DNA from: CAZGOM01 sp964542875
Lineage (GTDB): Bacteria; Planctomycetota; Phycisphaerae; Phycisphaerales; Phycisphaeraceae
NCBI GenBank assembly: GCA_964542875.1
Contig: CAZIWA010000004.1
Location: 1 to 64,000, forward strand
DNA length: 64,000 bases
Direction of reading: 5' to 3'
Below are positions 8,508 to 17,412 of the stretch, piece by piece. The notes beneath the pieces were generated by a model, which was not told where the DNA came from, ran no database searches, and worked only from the letters and a program-made list of their open reading frames with translations. Position numbers and translations under genes: made by a program. How positions within the stretch are numbered: the stretch's first letter is position 1; every line of letters starts with the position of its first letter.

Positions 8508-9587
8508 ATGGAAAACCCTCCCGCGCCCAACTTTCCTCAGAAAACCAAGATAGACGGCAAGATCCTCGTCATCTGCCTGCTCACCGGCTGCGTACTCGTC
8601 GCCGGCTACGCCACCTGGCAGATCAAGCAGCGGCTCACCCTCCCCAAAGTCCAGGAAGTCCCCGGCCCCAACGGGCTTACCAAAACCCAGGAAGCCGAGC
8701 TGGCCAAGATCCAGGAAGGCTTCGCCGACACCGTCCGCCAGGGCCTCCCGCAGGACCGCGTCATCACCGCCACCAAAGACCTCCTTGAGCGCGCCCCCAA
8801 CTCCGCCGACGCCCGCCTCCTCCTCGCCCAGGCCTACCTCAAAAACAACAAACCTGAACTGGCCTATCAGGAACTGAACCTCGCCCTCAAGCTGGAGCCC
8901 AACCTCCTTGAAGCGCGCCTCCTCGCCGGCACCCTCGCCATCGGCATGAACAAAAAAGATGAGGCCGACGCCCACTACCAGCACGCCTTCAACATCGCTC
9001 CCACCAACGAGCGCGCCCGCCTCCACATGGCCCAAAACGCCCTCGCCAAAGGCGATATCCAGCAAGGCCTTGAGCTGGCCCAGGCCGCCTGCGAATTTAA
9101 CGCCATCTCCCACCAGGCCCAGGCCCTGCTCAGCGAGGCGCTTCTTAAAAAAGGCGACCTTCCCCCCGCGCTGGAAGCCATCGCCCGCGCCATCGAGCTT
9201 GCCCCTGAAAAAGACCGCGACCAGACCGTCATCTACATCCGCAAGCAGGCCGCCATCCTCCGCGCCATGAACCAACCCCAGGACGCGCTCGCCAGCCTCC
9301 GCAAGCTCAACCCCAAAGAGCGAGGCGAACCCGGCCCCCTCGACGAAACCGCCCTCACCCTCGACCAGATGGGCCAGACCACCGAAGCCGCCACCCTCTG
9401 CCTCGCCATGGCCCAAAACACCCCCGGCGACTCCAAATACGCCGCCCTGGCCGCCAAATGGCTCATCAAGGCCGGTGACTTTGAAGAAGCCAAAAAGCAG
9501 CTCAAAGTCGTCGAGACAAACCAGCCCGGCAGCCCCCTGGCCAAACAACTCTCCGCCCAGCTCACCGAAGCCCAGAACAAAAAATAA
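8508..9587 (+). CDS. Membrane-anchored TPR-repeat protein
   Basis: A 359-residue protein with one N-terminal membrane span (about residues 22-44, ILVICLLTGCVLVAGYATW) and a long soluble part, presumably on the outer face of the cytoplasmic membrane. The soluble part contains tandem TPR-like helix pairs: ADARLLLAQAYLKNNKPELA, EARLLAGTLAIGMNKKDEA, ERARLHMAQNALAKGDIQQG, HQAQALLSEALLKKGDLPPA and later copies to the C terminus. TPR arrays scaffold protein complexes and no catalytic motif is present. Coding is clean from the ATG at 8508. The gene stands alone between a REP-like element and an AT-rich intergenic stretch. Confidence 0.8.
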   Translation: MENPPAPNFPQKTKIDGKILVICLLTGCVLVAGYATWQIKQRLTLPKVQEVPGPNGLTKTQEAELAKIQEGFADTVRQGLPQDRVITATKDLLERAPNSADARLLLAQAYLKNNKPELAYQELNLALKLEPNLLEARLLAGTLAIGMNKKDEADAHYQHAFNIAPTNERARLHMAQNALAKGDIQQGLELAQAACEFNAISHQAQALLSEALLKKGDLPPALEAIARAIELAPEKDRDQTVIYIRKQAAILRAMNQPQDALASLRKLNPKERGEPGPLDETALTLDQMGQTTEAATLCLAMAQNTPGDSKYAALAAKWLIKAGDFEEAKKQLKVVETNQPGSPLAKQLSAQLTEAQNKK

Positions 9588-9884
9588 TCCTGTTCCCGCC
9601 GGACGCCTTTATTGCGTCTGTCATGCTTTCCGCCCTCATAACCACGTCTTCACGCCCGCTTTTCGCCCCAATTCGCTCCAAACTACCACGTCTTTAGTAC
9701 TACTTGAAATTACCTTTTTTAATCGTATAAGCGCTTTTTTAAGCCGCTCTTACATCTACTTGAACAAGACTTTTCTCCACTTTCTTTAAGTCCTCCCTGG
9801 TGCCAATCCATAACCTCGGCATTACAATCCAACCCCGCCTCGGCCGCGCATCTGGCACCGCCCTCCTCGCAAGGACTCCCCAAC
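9588..9884. promoter_or_regulatory. AT-rich intergenic region with a sigma70-like promoter candidate
   Basis: This 297-bp stretch is clearly more AT-rich than its surroundings between 9690 and 9790. TTGAAA (9704-9709) and TATAAG (9726-9731) with a 16-bp spacer form a plausible promoter for the downstream YetA-like gene. CTACTTGAA occurs twice, at 9702 and at 9757. I see no ORF or RNA gene. Confidence 0.4.
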
Positions 9885-12236
9885 ATGTCGACCCGCAAGC
9901 GCTCCCCCAAAACCCCCGCCTGTGAACCCTACATCAAGGTCCATGCCGCAGGCGTCCCCGTCGCAGTCACCGTCCCCTTCACTCAGGGCCAGGTCGCGGA
10001 CATCGCCGAACTCGCCCTCCTGGACCCCTCCGGCAACGCCCTCCACGCCGACAAACGCGCCTTTGTGAAATGGCCCGATGGCAGCGCCCGCTGGGTTCTT
10101 CTCTCTTTCATTCCTTCGGTCTCCGGTGCCTACAAAGCCGTTCAGCAAACCCTGCAGGCCCCCGCGCCCGTCAATCCTGTGAAGCTCACCCACGCCGCAG
10201 GCGTCTACACCCTGAGCAACGGACTCACCCAGATCGTCCTCACCCAATCCGGCCCGGGCCCGGTGAAGTCCCTTACCTCCTCAGGCCACACCTGGCTCGC
10301 CAAACCTGAAGACTTCGCACTCACCGTCAACAACGCCACCAGCCTCATCCCGGATAAAAGCGCGCCGCGCGCCATCCAAGTCCTCGAAGAAGGCGCCGCA
10401 CGCACGCGCATCCGCATCACCGGCGACCACCGAACCCCCACCGGCGAAAGCCTGCTGAGCTACACCCTGGACGTCGAACTCTGGGCCGGTTCAAACGCCG
10501 TCCGGTTTGATTACCAATTCTTCCACAAGGAAAAAGGCCGCGAATTCATCGACATCCAGCGCATCGGCGCTGACCTTAACTTCAACATCAAGTCCACCAC
10601 CCGGCACCTCTTCCAAGCCTATCACGGCGAGTTTTACGAACCCCGCGACGTCTACAACCCAGCCCCCGTCGGCATCATCACCGACGATCAGCGCTTTAGC
10701 ACCTCCGTAGAAAACCCCGCCATGTCGCTGGACACCTATAAATACGACAGCTATCTCGACGCCCCTCTCGTCGATGCCCCAAATTGGCTGGGGGTTCTGG
10801 GCCAGGGCAAGTCCGTTTATGTCGCCTTGAGCGAAATGTCACAGCTCCAGCCCAAGCGCATCGCCAGCGATGCCAGCCACTTCTCCGTCGATGCCTGGCC
10901 TGCTCGCGCCGGCACTTTAAAGCTGCCTCAGGGCCGCTCGCGCAGAATCACCTTCACCCTCGGCTTCTTCAACGAAGAAAAACCCGAGCGCTCCAGGATC
11001 CAGCCGCTGGTTAACTATCCCCTCCACGAAGGCCGTGCCACTGTCGACCCGGAATGGCTCTCCTTCACCCGTGTGTTTGAGCAGGCCCATGTGCTGCCCT
11101 TCGGGAAGTCCGCCAGGTTTGAAAAGTTCATTAACCGCCTCACCCAACTGAGCCTCACCTGCGAGTTCTTCGACCTGGGTGACACCCTCGACACCGGCTA
11201 CCGGACCAGCTACCCAAGCCAGGGCTATCAGCGGCAGCCTCTCCGCGCCGGCGTTCCCAAAACCGCCCGCGCCTTCATGCCCAATGGCGTGCTGGTCCCT
11301 TGGCTCCCCGCCACAGACTACGAACCTGTCTGGGTGAACAACGAGTATGACGGCATCCATGCCATCGCCTCTGAGCTCATGCGCACCGGCAAGCCCAATC
11401 ATTGGACCACCCTCCGCTGGATGGCCCGGCACAACATCGAGGTCGACTTCTGGCACTACCACGACAACTACTGGCTCAACCGCATTCCCCCCGTCCACTC
11501 CGCCCGCCATTCCACCTCAGGCGGATATCCCTCTCACTTTTGGACGCAGGGCCTGCTGGAGTACTACTGCCTCACCGCAGACCCCGATGCGTTGGAAGTC
11601 TCCGTCGCCCTGGGCGACGCCATCCTCCGCTTCTTCCACGACCCGGTCCGCGGCAAGTTCTACCGGAACTTCGACCGCGAAAACGGCTGGGCTCTCCTGG
11701 CTCTGGTCCACGTCTACGACATCACCCGTGAAGACAGGTTCAAGCAGGAAATCGATCGGCTCATGGAATTCTTCATGCATGGTCAGCAGGCCAATACCTC
11801 TGATACCGTCCGCTTTGAATCCGCCAAGTCATTGGTATTTAACCGCGATCTCATTCAGCGGTTCTATTTCATGCTCAATCTTGTCGAAGCGACCGATCTT
11901 TACCAGACCATCACCGGCCGGGCCGATATACACAAGTGGTTGGTGGAAGTGTTGAAAACCATGCCGGCTGCCATCGAGCAGAACTATCGCGAAGGCCAGA
12001 GCGCCTATTCCACCTGCGCCGCCTTGGCCATCGGATTTGAACGCACCGGCGATGTCACCTTCCTTACCGCCGGCCTCACCCGTATCGATGAACTCATTCA
12101 GGATGACCCGCGCTGGCTTAACCCGATTCCAGAAATCAAACCCATGGCTATCTTATATCGGGAATTCATTCGTTACCTCGGGCCCGCCTTCCGGGAAGGC
12201 TTGCTCGATAAATACGAATACCCCAGCCTCCAGTAA
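9885..12236 (+). CDS. PcRGLX/YetA-like protein (RIFT barrel plus alpha/alpha barrel)
   Basis: A 783-residue protein. The N-terminal third carries the signature KWPDGSARWVLLSF (about residues 63-76), typical of the RIFT-barrel domain of PcRGLX/YetA-like proteins, which are related to exo-rhamnogalacturonan lyases. The C-terminal half (about 430-780) is helical with aromatic, His-rich loops (WHYHDNYW, HSARHSTSGGYPSHFWTQG), as in an alpha/alpha-toroid. A role in pectin or other acidic polysaccharide breakdown follows from the family, while catalytic activity is inferred. No signal peptide is evident; the N-terminus is basic (MSTRKRSPKTP). A second, more divergent member starts at 62317 with WPDGSTKWLLLSF. 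The start follows AAGGA about 13 bases upstream. Confidence 0.8.
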   Translation: MSTRKRSPKTPACEPYIKVHAAGVPVAVTVPFTQGQVADIAELALLDPSGNALHADKRAFVKWPDGSARWVLLSFIPSVSGAYKAVQQTLQAPAPVNPVKLTHAAGVYTLSNGLTQIVLTQSGPGPVKSLTSSGHTWLAKPEDFALTVNNATSLIPDKSAPRAIQVLEEGAARTRIRITGDHRTPTGESLLSYTLDVELWAGSNAVRFDYQFFHKEKGREFIDIQRIGADLNFNIKSTTRHLFQAYHGEFYEPRDVYNPAPVGIITDDQRFSTSVENPAMSLDTYKYDSYLDAPLVDAPNWLGVLGQGKSVYVALSEMSQLQPKRIASDASHFSVDAWPARAGTLKLPQGRSRRITFTLGFFNEEKPERSRIQPLVNYPLHEGRATVDPEWLSFTRVFEQAHVLPFGKSARFEKFINRLTQLSLTCEFFDLGDTLDTGYRTSYPSQGYQRQPLRAGVPKTARAFMPNGVLVPWLPATDYEPVWVNNEYDGIHAIASELMRTGKPNHWTTLRWMARHNIEVDFWHYHDNYWLNRIPPVHSARHSTSGGYPSHFWTQGLLEYYCLTADPDALEVSVALGDAILRFFHDPVRGKFYRNFDRENGWALLALVHVYDITREDRFKQEIDRLMEFFMHGQQANTSDTVRFESAKSLVFNRDLIQRFYFMLNLVEATDLYQTITGRADIHKWLVEVLKTMPAAIEQNYREGQSAYSTCAALAIGFERTGDVTFLTAGLTRIDELIQDDPRWLNPIPEIKPMAILYREFIRYLGPAFREGLLDKYEYPSLQ

Positions 12237-12569
12237 ACAAATACCATTCAAGGCGATTCAATCCGGCTCCCAAGCCGTGCTATCCCATGCCCTCGCGGGC
12301 CCGAAGTCGGTGATCCTCACTTATCCCCACTTCAACACCCTTCCCACATTCCGATAGTTGTCCACGTACCTCTCACTCTTCTGAAACCCAAACCCTCCCG
12401 CATACCCCGCCACGCCCGCCCAGCTCCTCCTGACGCCCACCACCCCACCCTGATCTCCGCACCCGTCACAGCCCCGCCTTGCCCCCGCCCCGGCCTTCTA
12501 GGGAAACACCCTTGTCTTTCCTGAACCGCAACCCGCCTTCCACCCCCAACCAGTCAGCCTTTATCCACG

Positions 12570-12595
12570 CCTTTCCACAACCAATTGTGGAAAGG
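12570..12595. repeat. Perfect 11-bp inverted repeat with DnaA-box-like arms
   Basis: CCTTTCCACAA (12570-12580) and TTGTGGAAAGG (12585-12595) are perfect complements around the 4-base loop CCAA. Each arm contains CTTTCCACA, a weak DnaA-box-like 9-mer, so the structure presents two boxes head to head. It is immediately preceded by TTATCCACG. Confidence 0.7.
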
Positions 12596-12626
12596 CAATC
12601 AACGTTCATTAATCGAGGCTTTCCAC

Positions 12627-12649
12627 TTTCCCACACAAGGTGTGGGAAA
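12627..12649. repeat. Perfect 10-bp inverted repeat
   Basis: TTTCCCACAC (12627-12636) and GTGTGGGAAA (12640-12649) pair around the 3-base loop AAG. It lies 31 bp after the previous hairpin and resembles it in sequence. No T-tract follows, so a terminator role is unlikely. Confidence 0.65.
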
Positions 12650-13045
12650 CTCAGCAAACTCCCGCTGGGGCTCCAACCCTGTCGAATGACTCTTGTTCAG
12701 ATGAGAAAAGAGAGTTTATTACTCTTCTTCCTAGTAATAGCGGTGTCGGTTTGGGGATAACCCTGACCCGCGTTCACTAAACCCATCAAAACAATTGGGT
12801 TAAGTGAAATCAACCACACACAACAACCTGTCAACTGTCAGGCGACTACAAGTGCTCTTACGCAAACTAGGGTCACCCAATTCTCCCCAAACCACTCTTT
12901 AATCCCCCATCCTGACAGTTAACACCCGGTAAGCATCCTGTGAGTGAACGGTGATCGCCTGTTTATCCACGTGGTGTTCAGAACACAGTGGACAACCCCC
13001 ATTCGGGTTCTGATCGGGACCACGTTCATATGAATTTCCACCAAT

Positions 13046-13831
13046 TTAAACACGCCGAAGAACGGCATTCATTTGGTAGAACTTAAATACTTGTTTTGAC
13101 TCTGCAATCAAAGCGTATTTGTCCAGCACCCCGTTAATGAACGCTGCTCGTTTTGCCTCAGGTAAAAACCTTGCCCACTCCACAAAGGTTGCTTCGCAAA
13201 ACTTTACAAAGCCTTCGCGTGAACCAAAATCCCACGCCTTATCTCCCATTGTCAGATTCTCAACCCTAAACCCTGCCGCCGTTGCCCAGGCTTCGTATTG
13301 CGTTAGGCTTGGGTGGCAATAGGGTGCATCATGATTTTTGGGAAAGTATTCCTTCCAATCCTTTGTTGAACATAGTTCTTGAATAACGTCTTCCAGGCTT
13401 ACCCGTTCCCCTTGTCCAACGAATCTTAAAAGCGTTTGTCCGCCTGGCTTCAGGCTTTCATAAATAGAGACCACGCTTTTGGGTTGGTCTTGTTCCTTCA
13501 CCCAATGCAATGCATTAAAGGAAATCACCAGATCAAATTGATTCTTGAATCCAAGGTGGCGTGCATCACCCACGCGAAACGAAAGCCGGTTGGGGTGATC
13601 CGCCGCATGAACTTTGTTCGCATACTCCACCATCTGGCTTGAAGGATCGACCCCCAACACCGTTCCCTTGGGTAATCGGTCCGCCACCTTCGCGGTGATT
13701 TTCCCATCCCCGCAACCCACGTCCAGCACGTGTTCTGCGCCGGTCAATTCCAGGAGCGAGAGTTGCTCCTGGGCCATGGTCTCCTGCAGGCTTGACCGCT
13801 TGGCGTAATCGCTGGCGTTCCACTGTGTCAT
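13046..13831 (-). CDS. Class I SAM-dependent methyltransferase
   Basis: A 261-residue soluble methyltransferase. Motif I is VLDVGCGDGKITAKVA (about residues 33-48). The acidic residue binding the SAM ribose is in GTVLGVDPSSQMV, and FDLVISFNALHWV is motif IV. The overall arrangement resembles trans-aconitate 2-methyltransferase and the UbiE/Coq5-like group, but the substrate is unknown. An upstream in-frame start would add 21 residues. GGAG eight bases before the ATG at 13831 and the alignment of MTQWNASDYAKRS with the family decide the shorter start. Codon usage looks less GC-rich than in neighbouring genes, which may indicate transfer. It lies beside the candidate origin and is divergent from the membrane protein gene. 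Confidence 0.88.
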   Translation of the reverse strand: MTQWNASDYAKRSSLQETMAQEQLSLLELTGAEHVLDVGCGDGKITAKVADRLPKGTVLGVDPSSQMVEYANKVHAADHPNRLSFRVGDARHLGFKNQFDLVISFNALHWVKEQDQPKSVVSIYESLKPGGQTLLRFVGQGERVSLEDVIQELCSTKDWKEYFPKNHDAPYCHPSLTQYEAWATAAGFRVENLTMGDKAWDFGSREGFVKFCEATFVEWARFLPEAKRAAFINGVLDKYALIAESKQVFKFYQMNAVLRRV

Positions 13832-13922
13832 TGATGAACTCCGTTGATGGTGCCGCGATTTTAACGTTTGTCCACACAGGGACGGGCCTGGCATCCCCGT
13901 GGCTCTTGCCTACAATTCACGC

Positions 13923-14561
13923 ATGCTGCTCTTCCTGGACAAGGCAAGCAAACCCGTCAGGCATATCGCCGCCACGCTCTTCACCTTGGTGAGCGTCGCG
14001 GGTATCTGGTTCCTCACCTGGACCTTTATCTGCCTTCTTTTGACTTTTCTGTTCGCTGAAATCTCCGCATCGACTTATTTCTTGGGGTTGAGCATTGTCT
14101 TCATTGGCCTGCTTCCTTCCCTGCTTATCGTGATTCCCGCTGTTCTCTGGGCCGAGCGGATCACCGAGCCAACGGGCGTCCTGCGTTACCTTGCTCAGAT
14201 CCCCATCGTTTTTGGCATCGTGATCGTCACCAGCATCAGCATGCTGATTTTTGGTGCGCTGATGAGCTGGCTTTTGATCCCCGGCTTTCTTGGCTATATC
14301 GGGCTGCCCGCGATCATGGCCCTTCCCATCGCCGGGATCTACTGGATCATCTGCAAATGGATTGAATTCGGGCTGGATTCCATCCGTGAGCTGCTTTCTT
14401 TGATCGTTTCCGGCTTCCGTGGCGCCATCGACCTGTTTCAGCTCATCCGGCACGGCAAGGTCGTTCCCAAGAACACTGTTCACCCCATCGCCGTCACACA
14501 GGCATCGGCTGACACACCCCACAACACACCGTCGCCCGACCCTGTAACACGAGGCCGGTAA
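13923..14561 (+). CDS. Multi-span integral membrane protein of unknown function
   Basis: A 212-residue protein with about four hydrophobic spans (approximately residues 15-45, 50-76, 86-113 and 115-140), followed by an amphipathic region and a polar Pro/Thr-rich tail. I do not recognise a family. The ATG at 13923 is preferred over an upstream GTG at 13899 because the longer start adds a short polar leader with no ribosome binding site. The last 68 bp overlap, tail to tail, the end of fpg on the other strand; both ends look genuine. The gap to the divergent methyltransferase contains a DnaA-box-like TTGTCCACA at 13868. Confidence 0.65.
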   Translation: MLLFLDKASKPVRHIAATLFTLVSVAGIWFLTWTFICLLLTFLFAEISASTYFLGLSIVFIGLLPSLLIVIPAVLWAERITEPTGVLRYLAQIPIVFGIVIVTSISMLIFGALMSWLLIPGFLGYIGLPAIMALPIAGIYWIICKWIEFGLDSIRELLSLIVSGFRGAIDLFQLIRHGKVVPKNTVHPIAVTQASADTPHNTPSPDPVTRGR

Positions 14562-15396
14562 GCGTCGTCCTGCATTTCTTGCACTTCATCCCTGCCCGTC
14601 CATAAACCTTGTGCCTGTCCTGAAACCCGCCGGCTTCCCCTTGACCGTTGGCGTAGTCCCGGATGGTGGATCCCCCCGCCACAATACTCTTCTTAAGGAT
14701 GCGTCTTACGTGTTTGGCCAATTCATCCACCCGGCTTGGATGAACTTTGTTCGCGGTTTCCAGCGGATGAATCCCTGCGGCAAACAACGCCTCATCCGCG
14801 TATATATTCCCGATCCCCGCAGCCACCGTTTGATCCAAAAGTGCTGATTTGATCGGCCTTTGTGTTCCAGCCAGCCCATTTGCCAAGGCGCGTCCGGTGA
14901 TCGTCAGTGTGTCAGGCCCCAGGCTTTCCCACTTGTGCGAACAATGTTCGCGAAACGTTTCGGACGTCGTTAAACCTCCAAAACGCCGAGGGTCTTTGAA
15001 GGTCAGCAGCCCGCCGTCTTCCATTTGCCACACCACATGGGTGTGCGCCTCCAGAACATCGAGCTTTGTGCCAGCCGAAAGCCACCGAAGGCTCCCCGTC
15101 ATGCCCAATTGAACGCCGATCACTCGGCCTGCCAGGCCCGTCGGCACCAGCCCGGGCCTGCGCACCCATTGGCTCAGCTTCTCTTGGTGGCGCTCACCTT
15201 TATCACCCCCCACCAGGGCGAGCTGCTTGCCATACCGCAACACTCCTGCCACCACGCGCCCCACCAGCATGGCCTCATCCGTACACGGCCCATCAATCAC
15301 ATCCCGCCGGAATAAATGAACACCGATCACCCGCCGCCCCAAAACATGAGGCCGAATCGACCGCCCGACATTCTCCACCTCTGGTAGCTCTGGCAT
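14494..15396 (-). CDS. mutM: Formamidopyrimidine-DNA glycosylase (Fpg/MutM)
   Basis: A 300-residue bifunctional DNA glycosylase/AP lyase that removes 8-oxoguanine and formamidopyrimidines. The mature N-terminus PELPEVENV supplies catalytic Pro2 and Glu3, Lys57 lies in LRYGKQLAL, the H2TH region reads GIGNIYADEALFAAGIHP, and the C-terminal zinc finger has C-KK-C and C-GV-C pairs around the lesion-recognition Arg in LQGRATVC. The start at 15396 is fixed by the need for Pro at position 2; an ATG two codons earlier would destroy the active site. The protein is slightly longer than E. coli Fpg (269 aa). It ends in the usual CQ plus a short tail and overlaps the convergent membrane-protein gene by 68 bp. 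Confidence 0.95.
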   Translation of the reverse strand: MPELPEVENVGRSIRPHVLGRRVIGVHLFRRDVIDGPCTDEAMLVGRVVAGVLRYGKQLALVGGDKGERHQEKLSQWVRRPGLVPTGLAGRVIGVQLGMTGSLRWLSAGTKLDVLEAHTHVVWQMEDGGLLTFKDPRRFGGLTTSETFREHCSHKWESLGPDTLTITGRALANGLAGTQRPIKSALLDQTVAAGIGNIYADEALFAAGIHPLETANKVHPSRVDELAKHVRRILKKSIVAGGSTIRDYANGQGEAGGFQDRHKVYGRAGMKCKKCRTTLTGLVLQGRATVCCGVCQPMPV

Positions 15397-15511
15397 GCCC
15401 ACATTATAGAACCCGCTTCGAACAATCCGTGCGCCCCGACGTCTGACTCATACCCCGGTAAACTCCATCAAAATCCCCACGCCTTCACCCCAAACCCGAT
15501 ACCCTTCATCC

Positions 15512-17380
15512 ATGCAACGCAAGAAGCTCATCTCGCTGATTCAAAGCGTCCTCATCGGGCTGTGCCTTCTCACCGTCGCCTGCATCCCGCTGGTTATCAC
15601 CTACGGCCCGGGCTTGGCCCGCAAGTACCGGGCCGGCAAAGCCACCTCCGCCGACGCCCAGACCCGTCTCCTCGGGCTCAACTACATCGTCAAGAATGCC
15701 CCACGGGATGCCGGCACGCGCCAGGCGGCCGTCGCACTGATGGAAGAATCCGAGGATGACGCCAACTTTTTTCAGATCATGCGCGCGCTTGATGCCGCTG
15801 GCGTCTGGAATCGTCAAACCGTGCCCGCGCCCGTTTATCTGCGCTGGCTCACCATCCTTTCCAAGGACATCAACCCCGCCAACCGGATGGTTGTCTCCCA
15901 GTACATCGGCGAGCTTTCGGATATCGCTTCCAATCCCGGTGTCATCGCGCTCATGTCCACGCTCATGAACGACACGGACGATCAAGCCCGCTACAGCGCC
16001 CTGGTGGCCTGCGCCGACCTGGCCCACGCCGGCAAAAACCCGGTACCCTATCTCGCATTGATGAACGAGCGAACGCTGGACCCCAACGCGAAAATCGCCC
16101 AGCAGGCATGGATCATGCTCGGCTCACTGAAGGAAGCCAAAACCCTCCCCGAAAACCTGGCCAAGCGCCCCGACGCCGTTGTGCAGGCCGCAGCCTGGGC
16201 GCTTGTCGTTTCGCAGGCGCCCGGCGCGGAGCAGGCCATTGCCGGACTGGTGCTGGACGATGCCGTTGCTTTCCCAAGCCGGACAGGCGCGGTCTACGCC
16301 CTGAAGGCCGGCAAGCACGGCGTGACCCCTGAAACATTACAGCGGTTGATTAGCCAGCTCCAGCTCCCCGGCGTCAAAGCCCCCGCTACCACCTTGAACC
16401 CCGCCAACGCATGGCTTTATTGGCGGGCCGTGCTGGCCTTCCCTTTCAACGCGCAAAACAACGCCGCCATGCACGCCAGCGCCCGGCACATCCTCTCGCT
16501 CCAAAGCAAAGAGACCATCGGCGATCCTTCCTGGAACATGCTTTTCAGCGCCGCTTATCACCAGCTCGCCGCCCCTGAGGAAAAAGCCGGCATTGTTATT
16601 GATCACCATCTCAAAGCGTTTGAAAAACTGCTCGTCAACCCCATGTTCGCACTGGCTTATGCCGAAGGCCTTGCCCCCGGTTCGCTCCCCGGCGCGCGCC
16701 CTACTTCCGAAATGCCGGACTCCATCAAGCTCGCCGTTCTGCGCGCCGCCGACGCCATTAAGCCTGACGACATCTACCCCCTTCTCTCCCACGACGCCGC
16801 ACACATCCGCGATCAGGCCTGCATCATCGCCTGGCAGCAGATGCCCAAGAAAGACCAGGGTGAGCTGGTCGCAAAACTGCTTAAGGACTACAACGACAAC
16901 GCCAAAATGTCAGGCGGATTCCTCGCCGGCCTCACCGGTACCCAGCCCGAACTCCTCGCCCGTCGCGTCCGCGATGAAGATGTCTGGGCCGTCCAGCAGA
17001 TCCTGCGTCTGGGCCTCTTCATGCAGACCCCCGGTGAACCCATTCGCCCCTTCACCCAGGACCATGACAACCTTCGCGGCCTGCTCATGCGGCCCGACCT
17101 TCCCCGATCCACCATCACGCTTGGTTTGCTCTTTAAGCATGACGACGGCCCTCTGGAATTCCTTTTTAACCCAAGAGGCGAGCCTTACCTGCCGCTGATC
17201 GAAATGTTTGACGACAAGCGCTGGTGGCACGCCCTTGAGCCCGTCATGCCCAACAACATGCCCGGCTTTGAAGTCTGGGCCGACCCCGGCCTCATGACTT
17301 TTCAGATCGATCTCATGCGCAACTGGTATCTGGTCAACAAGCGCAACCTCACCTGGCCTGCCCGTGAATCCATCAATTAA
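15512..17380 (+). CDS. Membrane-anchored HEAT-like repeat protein
   Basis: A 622-residue protein with one N-terminal membrane span (about residues 8-32, ISLIQSVLIGLCLLTVACIPLVITY) and a large, mostly helical, Ala-rich domain. Helical pairs such as QARYSALVACADLAHAG, AKIAQQAWIMLGSLKEA, AVVQAAAWALVVSQAPGAEQAIAG and HIRDQACIIAWQQMP look like HEAT repeats, which scaffold other proteins. No catalytic motif is seen and I do not recognise a named family. At 16338-16353 the coding strand contains an exact reverse complement of the first 16 bases of the dispersed motif found after terminators (see 57547). The gene is convergent with the metal-ABC operon; 32 bp separate their stops and no strong terminator is visible between them. 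Confidence 0.7.
   Translation: MQRKKLISLIQSVLIGLCLLTVACIPLVITYGPGLARKYRAGKATSADAQTRLLGLNYIVKNAPRDAGTRQAAVALMEESEDDANFFQIMRALDAAGVWNRQTVPAPVYLRWLTILSKDINPANRMVVSQYIGELSDIASNPGVIALMSTLMNDTDDQARYSALVACADLAHAGKNPVPYLALMNERTLDPNAKIAQQAWIMLGSLKEAKTLPENLAKRPDAVVQAAAWALVVSQAPGAEQAIAGLVLDDAVAFPSRTGAVYALKAGKHGVTPETLQRLISQLQLPGVKAPATTLNPANAWLYWRAVLAFPFNAQNNAAMHASARHILSLQSKETIGDPSWNMLFSAAYHQLAAPEEKAGIVIDHHLKAFEKLLVNPMFALAYAEGLAPGSLPGARPTSEMPDSIKLAVLRAADAIKPDDIYPLLSHDAAHIRDQACIIAWQQMPKKDQGELVAKLLKDYNDNAKMSGGFLAGLTGTQPELLARRVRDEDVWAVQQILRLGLFMQTPGEPIRPFTQDHDNLRGLLMRPDLPRSTITLGLLFKHDDGPLEFLFNPRGEPYLPLIEMFDDKRWWHALEPVMPNNMPGFEVWADPGLMTFQIDLMRNWYLVNKRNLTWPARESIN
16338..16353 (-). repeat. Reverse-orientation copy of the CTAATCAACCGCTGTA motif inside a CDS
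   Basis: TACAGCGGTTGATTAG is the exact 16-bp reverse complement of CTAATCAACCGCTGTA at 57547-57562. Here it is read through as coding sequence (LQRLIS). This is the only copy seen within a gene. Confidence 0.7.
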
Positions 17381-17412
17381 CCGGGTGTCAGTGGCGGGTT
17401 CGACGATTGGCC

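Larger units (their letters stand above)
12237..13045. other. Candidate replication origin (oriC): DnaA-box-like cluster
   Basis: An 809-bp gene-free region, noticeably richer in A/T than its flanks. 9-mers close to the DnaA box TTWTNCACA occur at 12321 (TTATCCCCA), 12358 (TTGTCCACG), 12561 and 12963 (both TTATCCACG), 12571 (CTTTCCACA) and its mirror at 12586, 12752 (TTATCCCCA on the minus strand) and 12987 (TTGTCCACT on the minus strand). Another, TTGTCCACA, lies at 13868. Two strong hairpins (12570-12595, 12627-12649) and an AT-rich stretch near 12700-12745 lie among them. No dnaA or dnaN is nearby. Small ORFs here have no plausible protein features. An origin role is inference, supported by parS sites elsewhere in the window. 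Confidence 0.4.

Noticed and set aside
12466..12760. Small ORFs of 63 and 93 residues in the candidate origin region
   Set aside because: No domain, no ribosome binding site and they run over the hairpins and DnaA-box-like sites.
14494..14561. Overlap of fpg and the membrane protein gene as a possible frameshift or error
   Set aside because: Both C termini look natural: fpg ends with its complete zinc finger and the membrane protein ends in a plausible polar tail. A tail-to-tail overlap is more likely.
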